From contig OX459100.1 of the NCBI GenBank assembly GCA_949775045.1, positions 14,316,447 to 14,380,446 of the forward strand: 64,000 nt of DNA. The letters run 5' to 3'. Shown in pieces: positions 22,984 through 36,414 of the stretch. A program made the position numbers and the translations under genes. This DNA is from Metridium senile. Its lineage: Eukaryota; Cnidaria; Anthozoa; Actiniaria; Metridiidae. The first letter of the stretch is position 1. Every line of letters starts with the position of its first letter. The notes under the pieces are model-generated. The model was not told where the DNA came from. It saw nothing but the letters and a program-made list of their open reading frames with translations, and ran no database searches.

Positions 22984-25737
22984 AAATAAATTCTTGCGGA
23001 TTTATCAGAATGCACTAATATTCTCAGACATTACTAACAGGGTCTAGGCGATCATTTTTTGTCGAAAACCCCGATCTTTTTGAAACATTTTAAGATCACC
23101 CTATAGGCCATATTGCACTCTGGGTAGGATTTTGTAGTTTTTTCTAAATAAAATCTTGCGGATTTATGAGAATGCACTAATATTCTAAGACATTACTAAC
23201 AGGGTCTAGGCGATCATTTTTTGTCGAAAACCCCGATCTTTTTGAAACATTTTAAGATCACCCTATAGGCCATATTGCATTCTTGGTAGGATTTTGTAGT
23301 TTTTTCTAAATAAAATCTTGCAGATTTATCAGAATTCTCTAATATTCTCAGACATTACTAACAGGGTCTAGGCGATCATTTTTTGTCGAAAACCCCGATC
23401 TTTTTGAAACATTTTAAGATCACCCTATAGGCCATATTGCATTCTGGGTAGGATTTTGTAGTTTTTTCTAAATAAAATCTTGAGGATTTATCAGAATGCG
23501 CTAATATTCTCAGACATTACTAACAGGGTCTAGGCGATCATTTTTTGCCGAAAACTCCGATCTTTTTGACACATTTTAAGATCCCCCTATATGCCATATT
23601 GCATTCTGGGTAGGATTTTGTAGTTTTTTCTAAATAAAATCTTGCGGATTTATGAGAATGCACTAATATTCTCAGACATTACTAACAGGGTCTAGGCGAT
23701 CATTTTTTGTCGAAAACCCCGATCTTTTTGAAACATTTTAAGATCACCCTATAGGCCATATTGCATTCTTGGTAGGATTTTGTAGTTTTTTCTAAATAAA
23801 ATCTTGCAGATTTATCAGAATGCTCTAATATTCTCAGACATTACTAACAGGGTCTAGGCGATCATTTTTTGTCGAAAACCCCGATCTTTTTGACACATTT
23901 TAAGATCCCCCTATATGCCATATTGCATTCTGGGTAGGATTTTGTAGTTTTTTCTAAATGAAATCTTGCAGACTTATCAGAATGCTCTAATATTCTCAGA
24001 CATTACTAACAGGGTCTAGACGATCATTTTTTGTCGAAAACCCCGATCTTTTAGAAACATTTTTAGATCACCCTATAGGCCATATTGCACTCTGGGTAGG
24101 ATTTTGTAGTTTTTTCTAAATAAAATATTGCAGATTTATCAGAATGCTCTAATATTCTCAGACATTACTAACAGGGTCTAGGCGATCATTTTTTGTCGAA
24201 AACCCCGATCTTTTTGAAACATTTTAAGATCACCCTATAGGCCATATTGCACTCTGGGTAGGATTTTGTAGTTTTTTCTAAATAAAATCTTGCGGATTTA
24301 TGAGAATGCACTAATATTCTCAGACATTACTAACAGGGTCTAGGCGATCATTTTTTGTCGAAAACCCCGATCTTTTTGAAACATTTTAAGATCACCCTAT
24401 AGGCCATATTGCATTCTTGGTAGGATTTTGTAGTTTTTTCTAAATAAAATCTTGCAGATTTATCAGAATGCTCTAATATTCTCAGACATTACTAACAGGG
24501 TCTAGGCGATCATTTTTTGTCGAAAACCCCGATCTTTTTGAAACATTTTAAGATCACCCTATAGGCCATATTGCATTCTGGGTAGGATTTTGTAGTTTTT
24601 TCTAAATAAAATCTTGAGGATTTATCAGAATGCGCTAATATTCTCAGACATTACTAACAGGGTCTAGGCGATCATTTTTTGCCGAAAACTCCGATCTTTT
24701 TGACACATTTTAAGATCCCCCTATATGCCATATTGCATTCTGGGTAGGATTTTGTAGTTTTTTCTAAATAAAATCTTGAGGATTTATCAGAATGCACTAA
24801 TATTCTCAGACATTACTAACAGGGTCTAGACGATCATTTTTTGTCGAAAACCCCGATCTTTTAGAAACATTTTTAGATCAACCTATAGGCCATATTGCAC
24901 TCTGGGTAGGATTTTGTAGTTTTTTCTAAATAAAATCTTGCAGATTTATCAGAATGCTCTAATATTCTCAGAAATTACTAACAGGGTCTAGGCGATCATT
25001 TTTTGTCGAAAACCCCGATCTTTTTGAAACATTTTAAGATCACCCTATAGGCCATATTGCACTCTGGGTAGGATTTTGTAGTTTTTTCTAAATAAAATCT
25101 TGCGGATTTATGAGAATGCACTAATATTCTCAGACATTACTAACAGGGTCTAGGCGATCATTTTTTGTCGAAAACCCCGATCTTTTTGAAACATTTTAAG
25201 ATCACCCTATAGGCCATATTGCATTCTTGGTAGGATTTTGTAGTTTTTTCTAAATAAAATCTTGCAGATTTATCAGAATGCTCTAATATTCTCAGACATT
25301 ACTAACAGGGTCTAGGCGATCATTTTTTGTCGAAAACCCGATCTTTTTGACACATTTTAAGATCCCCCTATATGCCATATTGCATTCTGGGTAGGATTTT
25401 GTAGTTTTTTCTAAATGAAATCTTGCAGACTTATCAGAATGCTCTAATATTCTCAGGACATTACTAACAGGGTCTAGGCGATCATTTTTTGTCGAAAACC
25501 CCGATCTTTTTGAAACATTTTAAGATCACCCTATAGGCCATATTGCACTCTGGGTAGGATTTTGTAGTTTTTTCTAAATAAAATCTTGCGGATTTATGAG
25601 AATGCACTAATATTCTCAGACATTACTAACAGGGTCTAGGCGATCATTTTTTGTCGAAAACCCCGATATTTTTGAAACATTTTAAGATCACCCTATAGGC
25701 CATATTGCATTCTTGGTAGGATTTTGTAGTTTTTTCT
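22984..25737 (+). repeat. Third partial HOR copy and mixed C/A/B2/F/E monomers
   Basis: The first two monomers (22984-23307) repeat the AAATAAATTC and ATATTCTAAGAC pair, the second now ending GCATTCTTGG. Then come A-B2-C-F-E-A-C-A-B2 and a GAGG/GCACT monomer with GACGATC. Private changes include AGAATTCTCT (about 23333), AAATATTG (about 24121), ATCAACC (about 24878), CAGAAATT (about 24970), a 1-bp loss in AAAACCCGATC (about 25335) and a 1-bp gain in CTCAGGACATT (about 25455). No HOR repeats cleanly here, so it is a transition zone. Confidence 0.7.
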
Positions 25738-27678
25738 AAATAAAATCTTGCAGATTTATCAGAATGCTCTAATATTCTCAGACATTACTAACAGGGTCTA
25801 GGCGATCATTTTTTGTCGAAAACCCCGATCTTTTTGAAACATTTTAAGATCACCCTATAGGCCATATTGCAATCTGGGTAGGATTTTGTAGTTTTTTCTA
25901 AATAAAATCTTGAGGATTTATCAGAATGCGCTAATATTCTCAGACATTACTAACAGGGTCTAGGCGATCATTTTTTGCCGAAAACTCCGATCTTTTTGAC
26001 ACATTTTAAGATCCCCCTATATGCCATATTGCATTCTGGGTAGGATTTTGGAGTTTTTTCTAAATAAAATCTTGCAGATTTATCAGAATGCTCTAATATT
26101 CTCAGACATTACTAACAGGGTCTAGGCGATCATTTTTTGCCGAAAACCCCGATCTTTTTGAACATTTTAAGATCACCCTATAGGCCATGTTGCATTCTGG
26201 GTAGGATTTTGTAGTTTTTTCTAAATGAAATCTTGCAGACTTATCAGAATGCTCTAATATTCTCAGACATTACTAACAGGGTCTAGACGATCATTTTTTG
26301 TCGAAAACCCCGATCTTTTTGAAACATTTTTAGATCACCCTATAGGCCATATTGCACTCTGGGTAGGATTTTGTAGTTTTTTCTAAATAAAATCTTGCAG
26401 ATTTATGAGAATGCTCTAATATTCTCAGACATTACTAACAGGGTCTAGACGATCATTTTTTGTCGAAAACCCCGATCTTTTTGAAACATTTTTAGATCAC
26501 CCTATAGGCCATATTGCACTCTGGGTAGGATTTTGTAGTTTTTTCTAAATAAAATCTTGCAGATTTATGAGAATGCTCTAATATTCTCAGACATTACTAA
26601 CAGGGTCTAGGCGATCATTTTTTGTCGAAAACCCCGATCTTTTTGAAACATTTTTAGATCACCCTATAGGCCATATTGCACTCTGGGTAGGATTTTGTAG
26701 TTTTTTCTAAATAAAATCTTGCGGATTTATCAGAATGCACTAATATTCTCAGACATTACTAACAGGGTCTAGGCGATCATTTTTTGTCGAAAACCCCGAT
26801 CTTTTTGAACATTTTAAGATCACCCTATAGGCCATGTTGCATTCTGGGTAGGATTTTGTAGTTTTTTCTAAATGAAATCTTGCAGACTTATCAGAATGCT
26901 CTAATATTCTCAGACATTACTAACAGGGTCTAGACGATCATTTTTTGTCGAAAACCCCGATCTTTTTGAAACATTTTTAGATCACCCTATAGGCCATATT
27001 GCACTCTGGGTAGGATTTTGTAGTTTTTTCTAAATAAAATCTTGCAGATTTATGAGAATGCTCTAATATTCTCAGACATTACTAACAGGGTCTAGACGAT
27101 CATTTTTTGTCGAAAACCCCGATCTTTTTGAAACATTTTTAGATCACCCTATAGGCCATATTGCACTCTGGGTAGGATTTTGTAGTTTTTTCTAAATAAA
27201 ATCTTGCGGATTTATCAGAATGCACTAATATTCTCAGACATTACTAACAGGGTCTAGGCGATCATTTTTTGTCGAAAACCCCGATCTTTTTGAAACATTT
27301 TAAGATCACCCTATAGGCCATATTGCACTCTGGGTAGGATTTTGTAGTTTTTTCTAAATAAAATCTTGCGGATTTATGAGAATGCACTAATATTCTCAGA
27401 CATTACTAACAGGGTCTAGGCGATCATTTTTTGCCGAAAACCCCGATCTTTTTGAACATTTTAAGATCACCCTATAGGCCATGTTGCATTCTGGGTAGGA
27501 TTTTGTAGTTTTTTCTAAATGAAATCTTGCAGACTTATCAGAATGCTCTAATATTCTCAGACATTACTAACAGGGTCTAGACGATCATTTTTTGTCGAAA
27601 ACCCCGATCTTTTTGAAACATTTTTAGATCACCCTATAGGCCATATTGCACTCTGGGTAGGATTTTGTAGTTTTTTCT
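25738..27678 (+). repeat. Start of the E/H/K/J HOR domain
   Basis: The order is A with GCAATCTGGG (second A at 25872), B2 ending GGAGTTTT, D, E, H, H, K, E, H, J, a C head with D tail, then E. Type H is GCAG with ATGAG, ATTTTT and GCACTCTGGG. K has GCGG, ATCAG, GCACT and a GAACATT/CCATGTT tail. The rare GCAATCTGGG marker recurs at 31210 and 35578, which shows that this leading segment was copied twice downstream at offsets of 5338 and then 4368 bp. Confidence 0.82.
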
Positions 27679-30600
27679 AAATAAAATCTTGCAGATTTAT
27701 GAGAATGCTCTAATATTCTCAGACATTACTAACAGGGTCTAGACGATCATTTTTTGTCGAAAACCCCGATCTTTTTGAAACATTTTTAGATCACCCTATA
27801 GGCCATATTGCACTCTGGGTAGGATTTTGTAGTTTTTTCTAAATAAAATCTTGCAGATTTATGAGAATGCTCTAATATTCTCAGACATTACTAACAGGGT
27901 CTAGGCGATCATTTTTTGTCGAAAACCCCGATCTTTTTGAAACATTTTTAGATCACCCTATAGGCCATATTGCACTCTGGGTAGGATTTTGTAGTTTTTT
28001 CTAAATAAAATCTTGCGGATTTATCAGAATGCACTAATATTCTCAGACATTACTAACAGGGTCTAGGCGATCATTTTTTGTCGAAAACCCCGATCTTTTT
28101 GAACATTTTAAGATCACCCTATAGGCCATGTTGCATTCTGGGTAGGATTTTGTAGTTTTTTCTAAATGAAATCTTGCAGACTTATCAGAATGCTCTAATA
28201 TTCTCAGACATTACTAACAGGGTCTAGACGATCATTTTTTGTCGAAAACCCCGATCTTTTTGAAACATTTTTAGATCACCCTATAGGCCATATTGCACTC
28301 TGGGTAGGATTTTGTAGTTTTTTCTAAATAAAATCTTGCAGATTTATGAGAATGCTCTAATATTCTCAGACATTACTAACAGGGTCTAGGCGATCATTTT
28401 TTGTCGAAAACCCCGATCTTTTTGAAACATTTTTAGATCACCCTATAGGCCATATTGCACTCTGGGTAGGATTTTGTAGTTTTTTCTAAATAAAATCTTG
28501 CGGATTTATCAGAATGCACTAATATTCTCAGACATTACTAACAGGGTCTAGGCGATCATTTTTTGTCGAAAACCCCGATCTTTTTGAACATTTTAAGATC
28601 ACCCTATAGGCCATGTTGCATTCTGGGTAGGATTTTGTAGTTTTTTCTAAATGAAATCTTGCAGACTTATCAGAATGCTCTAATATTCTCAGACATTACT
28701 AACAGGGTCTAGACGATCATTTTTTGTCGAAAACCCCGATCTTTTTGAAACATTTTTAGATCACCCTATAGGCCATATTGCACTCTGGGTAGGATTTTGT
28801 AGTTTTTTCTAAATAAAATCTTGCAGATTTATGAGAATGCTCTAATATTCTCAGACATTACTAACAGGGTCTAGACGATCATTTTTTGTCGAAAACCCCG
28901 ATCTTTTTGAAACATTTTTAGATCACCCTATAGGCCATATTGCACTCTGGGTAGGATTTTGTAGTTTTTTCTAAATAAAATCTTGCGGATTTATCAGAAT
29001 GCACTAATATTCTCAGACATTACTAACAGGGTCTAGGCGATCATTTTTTGTCGAAAACCCCGATCTTTTTGAAACATTTTAAGATCACCCTATAGGCCAT
29101 ATTGCACTCTGGGTAGGATTTTGTAGTTTTTTCTAAATAAAATCTTGCGGATTTATGAGAATGCACTAATATTCTCAGACATTACTAACAGGGTCTAGGC
29201 GATCATTTTTTGCCGAAAACCCCGATCTTTTTGAACATTTTAAGATCACCCTATAGGCCATGTTGCATTCTGGGTAGGATTTTGTAGTTTTTTCTAAATG
29301 AAATCTTGCACACTTATCAGAATGCTCTAATATTCTCAGACATTACTAACAGGGTCTAGACGATCATTTTTTGTCGAAAACCCCGATCTTTTTGAAACAT
29401 TTTTAGATCACCCTATAGGCCATATTGCACTCTGGGTAGGATTTTGTAGTTTTTTCTAAATAAAATCTTGAGGATTTATCAGAATGCACTAATATTCTCA
29501 GACATTACTAACAGGGTCTAGACGATCATTTTTTGTCGAAAACCCCGATCTTTTAGAAACATTTTTAGATCACCCTATAGGCCATATTGCACTCTGGGTA
29601 GGATTTTGTAGTTTTTTCTAAATAAAATCTTGCAGATTTATGAGAATGCTCTAATATTCTCAGACATTACTAACAGGGTCTAGGCGATCATTTTTTGTCG
29701 AAAACCCCGATCTTTTTGAAACATTTTTAGATCACCCTATAGGCCATATTGCACTCTGGGTAGGATTTTGTAGTTTTTTCTAAATAAAATCTTGCGGATT
29801 TATCAGAATGCACTAATATTCTCAGACATTACTAACAGGGTCTAGGCGATCATTTTTTGTCGAAAACCCCGATCTTTTTGAACATTTTAAGATCACCCTA
29901 TAGGCCATGTTGCATTCTGGGTAGGATTTTGTAGTTTTTTCTAAATGAAATCTTGCAGACTTATCAGAATGCTCTAATATTCTCAGACATTACTAACAGG
30001 GTCTAGACGATCATTTTTTGTCGAAAACCCCGATCTTTTTGAAACATTTTTAGATCACCCTATAGGCCATATTGCACTCTGGGTAGGATTTTGTAGTTTT
30101 TTCTAAATAAAATCTTGCAGATTTATGAGAATGCTCTAATATTCTCAGACATTACTAACAGGGTCTAGACGATCATTTTTTGTCGAAAACCCCGATCTTT
30201 TTGAAACATTTTTAGATCACCCTATAGGCCATATTGCACTCTGGGTAGGATTTTGTAGTTTTTTCTAAATAAAATCTTGCGGATTTATCAGAATGCACTA
30301 ATATTCTCAGACATTACTAACAGGGTCTAGGCGATCATTTTTTGTCGAAAACCCCGATCTTTTTGAAACATTTTAAGATCACCCTATAGGCCATATTGCA
30401 CTCTGGGTAGGATTTTGTAGTTTTTTCTAAATAAAATCTTGCGGATTTATGAGAATGCACTAATATTCTCAGACATTACTAACAGGGTCTAGGCGATCAT
30501 TTTTTGCCGAAAACCCCGATCTTTTTGAACATTTTAAGATCACCCTATAGGCCATGTTGCATTCTGGGTAGGATTTTGTAGTTTTTTCTAAATGAAATCT

Positions 30601-30751
30601 TGCACACTTATCAGAATGCTCTAATATTCTCAGACATTACTAACAGGGTCTAGACGATCATTTTTTGTCGAAAACCCCGATCTTTTTGAAACATTTTTAG
30701 ATCACCCTATAGGCCATATTGCACTCTGGGTAGGATTTTGTAGTTTTTTCT
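27679..30751 (+). repeat. 19-monomer HOR block, first copy (offset 4206 bp)
   Basis: Order: H, H, K, E, H, K, E, H, J, C/D, E with GCACACTT, a GAGG/GCACT monomer with TTTTAGAAAC, H, K, E, H, J, C/D, E with GCACACTT. The GCACACTT variant (C at 29311 and 30605, 1294 bp apart) occurs twice and recurs at 33517 and 34811, both exactly 4206 bp downstream. The block ends where the match breaks: at 30752 type A follows, while at 34958 a GAGG monomer follows. K-E-H trimers of 485 bp (28003, 28488) are nested inside. Confidence 0.9.
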
Positions 30752-31884
30752 AAATAAAATCTTGCAGATTTATCAGAATGCTCTAATATTCTCAGACATT
30801 ACTAACAGGGTCTAGGCGATCATTTTTTGTCGAAAACCCCGATCTTTTTGAAACATTTTAAGATCACCCTATAGGCCATATTGCACTCTGGGTAGGATTT
30901 TGTAGTTTTTTCTAAATAAAATCTTGCGGATTTATGAGAATGCACTAATATTCTCAGACATTACTAACAGGGTCTAGGCGATCATTTTTTGTCGAAAACC
31001 CCGATCTTTTTGAAACATTTTAAGATCACCCTATAGGCCATATTGCATTCTTGGTAGGATTTTGTAGTTTTTTCTAAATAAAATCTTGCAGATTTATCAG
31101 AATGCTCTAATATTCTCAGACATTACTAACAGGGTCTAGGCGATCATTTTTTGTCGAAAACCCCGATCTTTTTGAAACATTTTAAGATCACCCTATAGGC
31201 CATATTGCAATCTGGGTAGGATTTTGTAGTTTTTTCTAAATAAAATCTTGAGGATTTATCAGAATGCGCTAATATTCTCAGACATTACTAACAGGGTCTA
31301 GGCGATCATTTTTTGCCGAAAACTCCGATCTTTTTGACACATTTTAAGATCCCCCTATATGCCATATTGCATTCTGGGTAGGATTTTGGAGTTTTTTCTA
31401 AATAAAATCTTGCAGATTTATCAGAATGCTCTAATATTCTCAGACATTACTAACAGGGTCTAGGCGATCATTTTTTGCCGAAAACCCCGATCTTTTTGAA
31501 CATTTTAAGATCACCCTATAGGCCATGTTGCATTCTGGGTAGGATTTTGTAGTTTTTTCTAAATGAAATCTTGCAGACTTATCAGAATGCTCTAATATTC
31601 TCAGACATTACTAACAGGGTCTAGACGATCATTTTTTGTCGAAAACCCCGATCTTTTTGAAACATTTTTAGATCACCCTATAGGCCATATTGCACTCTGG
31701 GTAGGATTTTGTAGTTTTTTCTAAATAAAATCTTGCAGATTTATGAGAATGCTCTAATATTCTCAGACATTACTAACAGGGTCTAGACGATCATTTTTTG
31801 TCGAAAACCCCGATCTTTTTGAAACATTTTTAGATCACCCTATAGGCCATATTGCACTCTGGGTAGGATTTTGTAGTTTTTTCT
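30752..31884 (+). repeat. A-C-A-B2-D-E-H linker segment, first copy (offset 4368 bp)
   Basis: A (GCACTCTGGG), C, A with GCAATCTGGG (31210), B2 ending GGAGTTTT, D, E and H. The same order starts again at 35120, 4368 bp downstream, with the GCAATCTGGG marker at 35578. The offset exceeds that of the adjacent block by exactly one monomer (162 bp) because one GAGG/GCACT monomer is inserted at 34958-35119. Confidence 0.85.
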
Positions 31885-34800
31885 AAATAAAATCTTGCAG
31901 ATTTATGAGAATGCTCTAATATTCTCAGACATTACTAACAGGGTCTAGACGATCATTTTTTGTCGAAAACCCCGATCTTTTTGAAACATTTTTAGATCAC
32001 CCTATAGGCCATATTGCACTCTGGGTAGGATTTTGTAGTTTTTTCTAAATAAAATCTTGCAGATTTATGAGAATGCTCTAATATTCTCAGACATTACTAA
32101 CAGGGTCTAGGCGATCATTTTTTGTCGAAAACCCCGATCTTTTTGAAACATTTTTAGATCACCCTATAGGCCATATTGCACTCTGGGTAGGATTTTGTAG
32201 TTTTTTCTAAATAAAATCTTGCGGATTTATCAGAATGCACTAATATTCTCAGACATTACTAACAGGGTCTAGGCGATCATTTTTTGTCGAAAACCCCGAT
32301 CTTTTTGAACATTTTAAGATCACCCTATAGGCCATGTTGCATTCTGGGTAGGATTTTGTAGTTTTTTCTAAATGAAATCTTGCAGACTTATCAGAATGCT
32401 CTAATATTCTCAGACATTACTAACAGGGTCTAGACGATCATTTTTTGTCGAAAACCCCGATCTTTTTGAAACATTTTTAGATCACCCTATAGGCCATATT
32501 GCACTCTGGGTAGGATTTTGTAGTTTTTTCTAAATAAAATCTTGCAGATTTATGAGAATGCTCTAATATTCTCAGACATTACTAACAGGGTCTAGGCGAT
32601 CATTTTTTGTCGAAAACCCCGATCTTTTTGAAACATTTTTAGATCACCCTATAGGCCATATTGCACTCTGGGTAGGATTTTGTAGTTTTTTCTAAATAAA
32701 ATCTTGCGGATTTATCAGAATGCACTAATATTCTCAGACATTACTAACAGGGTCTAGGCGATCATTTTTTGTCGAAAACCCCGATCTTTTTGAACATTTT
32801 AAGATCACCCTATAGGCCATGTTGCATTCTGGGTAGGATTTTGTAGTTTTTTCTAAATGAAATCTTGCAGACTTATCAGAATGCTCTAATATTCTCAGAC
32901 ATTACTAACAGGGTCTAGACGATCATTTTTTGTCGAAAACCCCGATCTTTTTGAAACATTTTTAGATCACCCTATAGGCCATATTGCACTCTGGGTAGGA
33001 TTTTGTAGTTTTTTCTAAATAAAATCTTGCAGATTTATGAGAATGCTCTAATATTCTCAGACATTACTAACAGGGTCTAGACGATCATTTTTTGTCGAAA
33101 ACCCCGATCTTTTTGAAACATTTTTAGATCACCCTATAGGCCATATTGCACTCTGGGTAGGATTTTGTAGTTTTTTCTAAATAAAATCTTGCGGATTTAT
33201 CAGAATGCACTAATATTCTCAGACATTACTAACAGGGTCTAGGCGATCATTTTTTGTCGAAAACCCCGATCTTTTTGAAACATTTTAAGATCACCCTATA
33301 GGCCATATTGCACTCTGGGTAGGATTTTGTAGTTTTTTCTAAATAAAATCTTGCGGATTTATGAGAATGCACTAATATTCTCAGACATTACTAACAGGGT
33401 CTAGGCGATCATTTTTTGCCGAAAACCCCGATCTTTTTGAACATTTTAAGATCACCCTATAGGCCATGTTGCATTCTGGGTAGGATTTTGTAGTTTTTTC
33501 TAAATGAAATCTTGCACACTTATCAGAATGCTCTAATATTCTCAGACATTACTAACAGGGTCTAGACGATCATTTTTTGTCGAAAACCCCGATCTTTTTG
33601 AAACATTTTTAGATCACCCTATAGGCCATATTGCACTCTGGGTAGGATTTTGTAGTTTTTTCTAAATAAAATCTTGAGGATTTATCAGAATGCACTAATA
33701 TTCTCAGACATTACTAACAGGGTCTAGACGATCATTTTTTGTCGAAAACCCCGATCTTTTAGAAACATTTTTAGATCACCCTATAGGCCATATTGCACTC
33801 TGGGTAGGATTTTGTAGTTTTTTCTAAATAAAATCTTGCAGATTTATGAGAATGCTCTAATATTCTCAGACATTACTAACAGGGTCTAGGCGATCATTTT
33901 TTGTCGAAAACCCCGATCTTTTTGAAACATTTTTAGATCACCCTATAGGCCATATTGCACTCTGGGTAGGATTTTGTAGTTTTTTCTAAATAAAATCTTG
34001 CGGATTTATCAGAATGCACTAATATTCTCAGACATTACTAACAGGGTCTAGGCGATCATTTTTTGTCGAAAACCCCGATCTTTTTGAACATTTTAAGATC
34101 ACCCTATAGGCCATGTTGCATTCTGGGTAGGATTTTGTAGTTTTTTCTAAATGAAATCTTGCAGACTTATCAGAATGCTCTAATATTCTCAGACATTACT
34201 AACAGGGTCTAGACGATCATTTTTTGTCGAAAACCCCGATCTTTTTGAAACATTTTTAGATCACCCTATAGGCCATATTGCACTCTGGGTAGGATTTTGT
34301 AGTTTTTTCTAAATAAAATCTTGCAGATTTATGAGAATGCTCTAATATTCTCAGACATTACTAACAGGGTCTAGACGATCATTTTTTGTCGAAAACCCCG
34401 ATCTTTTTGAAACATTTTTAGATCACCCTATAGGCCATATTGCACTCTGGGTAGGATTTTGTAGTTTTTTCTAAATAAAATCTTGCGGATTTATCAGAAT
34501 GCACTAATATTCTCAGACATTACTAACAGGGTCTAGGCGATCATTTTTTGTCGAAAACCCCGATCTTTTTGAAACATTTTAAGATCACCCTATAGGCCAT
34601 ATTGCACTCTGGGTAGGATTTTGTAGTTTTTTCTAAATAAAATCTTGCGGATTTATGAGAATGCACTAATATTCTCAGACATTACTAACAGGGTCTAGGC
34701 GATCATTTTTTGCCGAAAACCCCGATCTTTTTGAACATTTTAAGATCACCCTATAGGCCATGTTGCATTCTGGGTAGGATTTTGTAGTTTTTTCTAAATG

Positions 34801-34957
34801 AAATCTTGCACACTTATCAGAATGCTCTAATATTCTCAGACATTACTAACAGGGTCTAGACGATCATTTTTTGTCGAAAACCCCGATCTTTTTGAAACAT
34901 TTTTAGATCACCCTATAGGCCATATTGCACTCTGGGTAGGATTTTGTAGTTTTTTCT
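31885..34957 (+). repeat. 19-monomer HOR block, second copy
   Basis: This matches 27679-30751 type by type at a constant offset of 4206 bp, including both GCACACTT monomers (33517, 34811), the single GAGG/GCACT/TTTTAGAAAC monomer and the nested K-E-H trimers (32209, 32694). I saw no type difference between the two copies. Runs compared directly looked identical, but I did not align every base. This is the largest very similar duplication in the window and is likely among its youngest amplification events. Confidence 0.9.
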
Positions 34958-36414
34958 AAATAAAATCTTGAGGATTTATCAGAATGCACTAATATTCTCA
35001 GACATTACTAACAGGGTCTAGACGATCATTTTTTGTCGAAAACCCCGATCTTTTAGAAACATTTTTAGATCACCCTATAGGCCATATTGCACTCTGGGTA
35101 GGATTTTGTAGTTTTTTCTAAATAAAATCTTGCAGATTTATCAGAATGCTCTAATATTCTCAGACATTACTAACAGGGTCTAGGCGATCATTTTTTGTCG
35201 AAAACCCCGATCTTTTTGAAACATTTTAAGATCACCCTATAGGCCATATTGCACTCTGGGTAGGATTTTGTAGTTTTTTCTAAATAAAATCTTGCGGATT
35301 TATGAGAATGCACTAATATTCTCAGACATTACTAACAGGGTCTAGGCGATCATTTTTTGTCGAAAACCCCGATCTTTTTGAAACATTTTAAGATCACCCT
35401 ATAGGCCATATTGCATTCTTGGTAGGATTTTGTAGTTTTTTCTAAATAAAATCTTGCAGATTTATCAGAATGCTCTAATATTCTCAGACATTACTAACAG
35501 GGTCTAGGCGATCATTTTTTGTCGAAAACCCCGATCTTTTTGAAACATTTTAAGATCACCCTATAGGCCATATTGCAATCTGGGTAGGATTTTGTAGTTT
35601 TTTCTAAATAAAATCTTGAGGATTTATCAGAATGCGCTAATATTCTCAGACATTACTAACAGGGTCTAGGCGATCATTTTTTGCCGAAAACTCCGATCTT
35701 TTTGACACATTTTAAGATCCCCCTATATGCCATATTGCATTCTGGGTAGGATTTTGGAGTTTTTTCTAAATAAAATCTTGCAGATTTATCAGAATGCTCT
35801 AATATTCTCAGACATTACTAACAGGGTCTAGGCGATCATTTTTTGCCGAAAACCCCGATCTTTTTGAACATTTTAAGATCACCCTATAGGCCATGTTGCA
35901 TTCTGGGTAGGATTTTGTAGTTTTTTCTAAATGAAATCTTGCAGACTTATCAGAATGCTCTAATATTCTCAGACATTACTAACAGGGTCTAGACGATCAT
36001 TTTTTGTCGAAAACCCCGATCTTTTTGAAACATTTTTAGATCACCCTATAGGCCATATTGCACTCTGGGTAGGATTTTGTAGTTTTTTCTAAATAAAATC
36101 TTGCAGATTTATGAGAATGCTCTAATATTCTCAGACATTACTAACAGGGTCTAGACGATCATTTTTTGTCGAAAACCCCGATCTTTTTGAAACATTTTTA
36201 GATCACCCTATAGGCCATATTGCACTCTGGGTAGGATTTTGTAGTTTTTTCTAAATAAAATCTTGCAGATTTATGAGAATGCTCTAATATTCTCAGACAT
36301 TACTAACAGGGTCTAGACGATCATTTTTTGTCGAAAACCCCGATCTTTTTGAAACATTTTTAGATCACCCTATAGGCCATATTGCACTCTGGGTAGGATT
36401 TTGTAGTTTTTTCT
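34958..36414 (+). repeat. Inserted GAGG monomer plus second linker copy
   Basis: A GAGG/GCACT monomer with TTTTAGAAAC (34958-35119) separates the large block from the second copy of the A-C-A-B2-D-E-H segment (35120 onward). An additional H with GACGATC follows at 36253, matching 31885. The extra monomer has the same type as those at 29458 and 33664, and both of those also follow a GCACACTT type E. It was probably copied as a unit with that neighbour. Confidence 0.8.
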
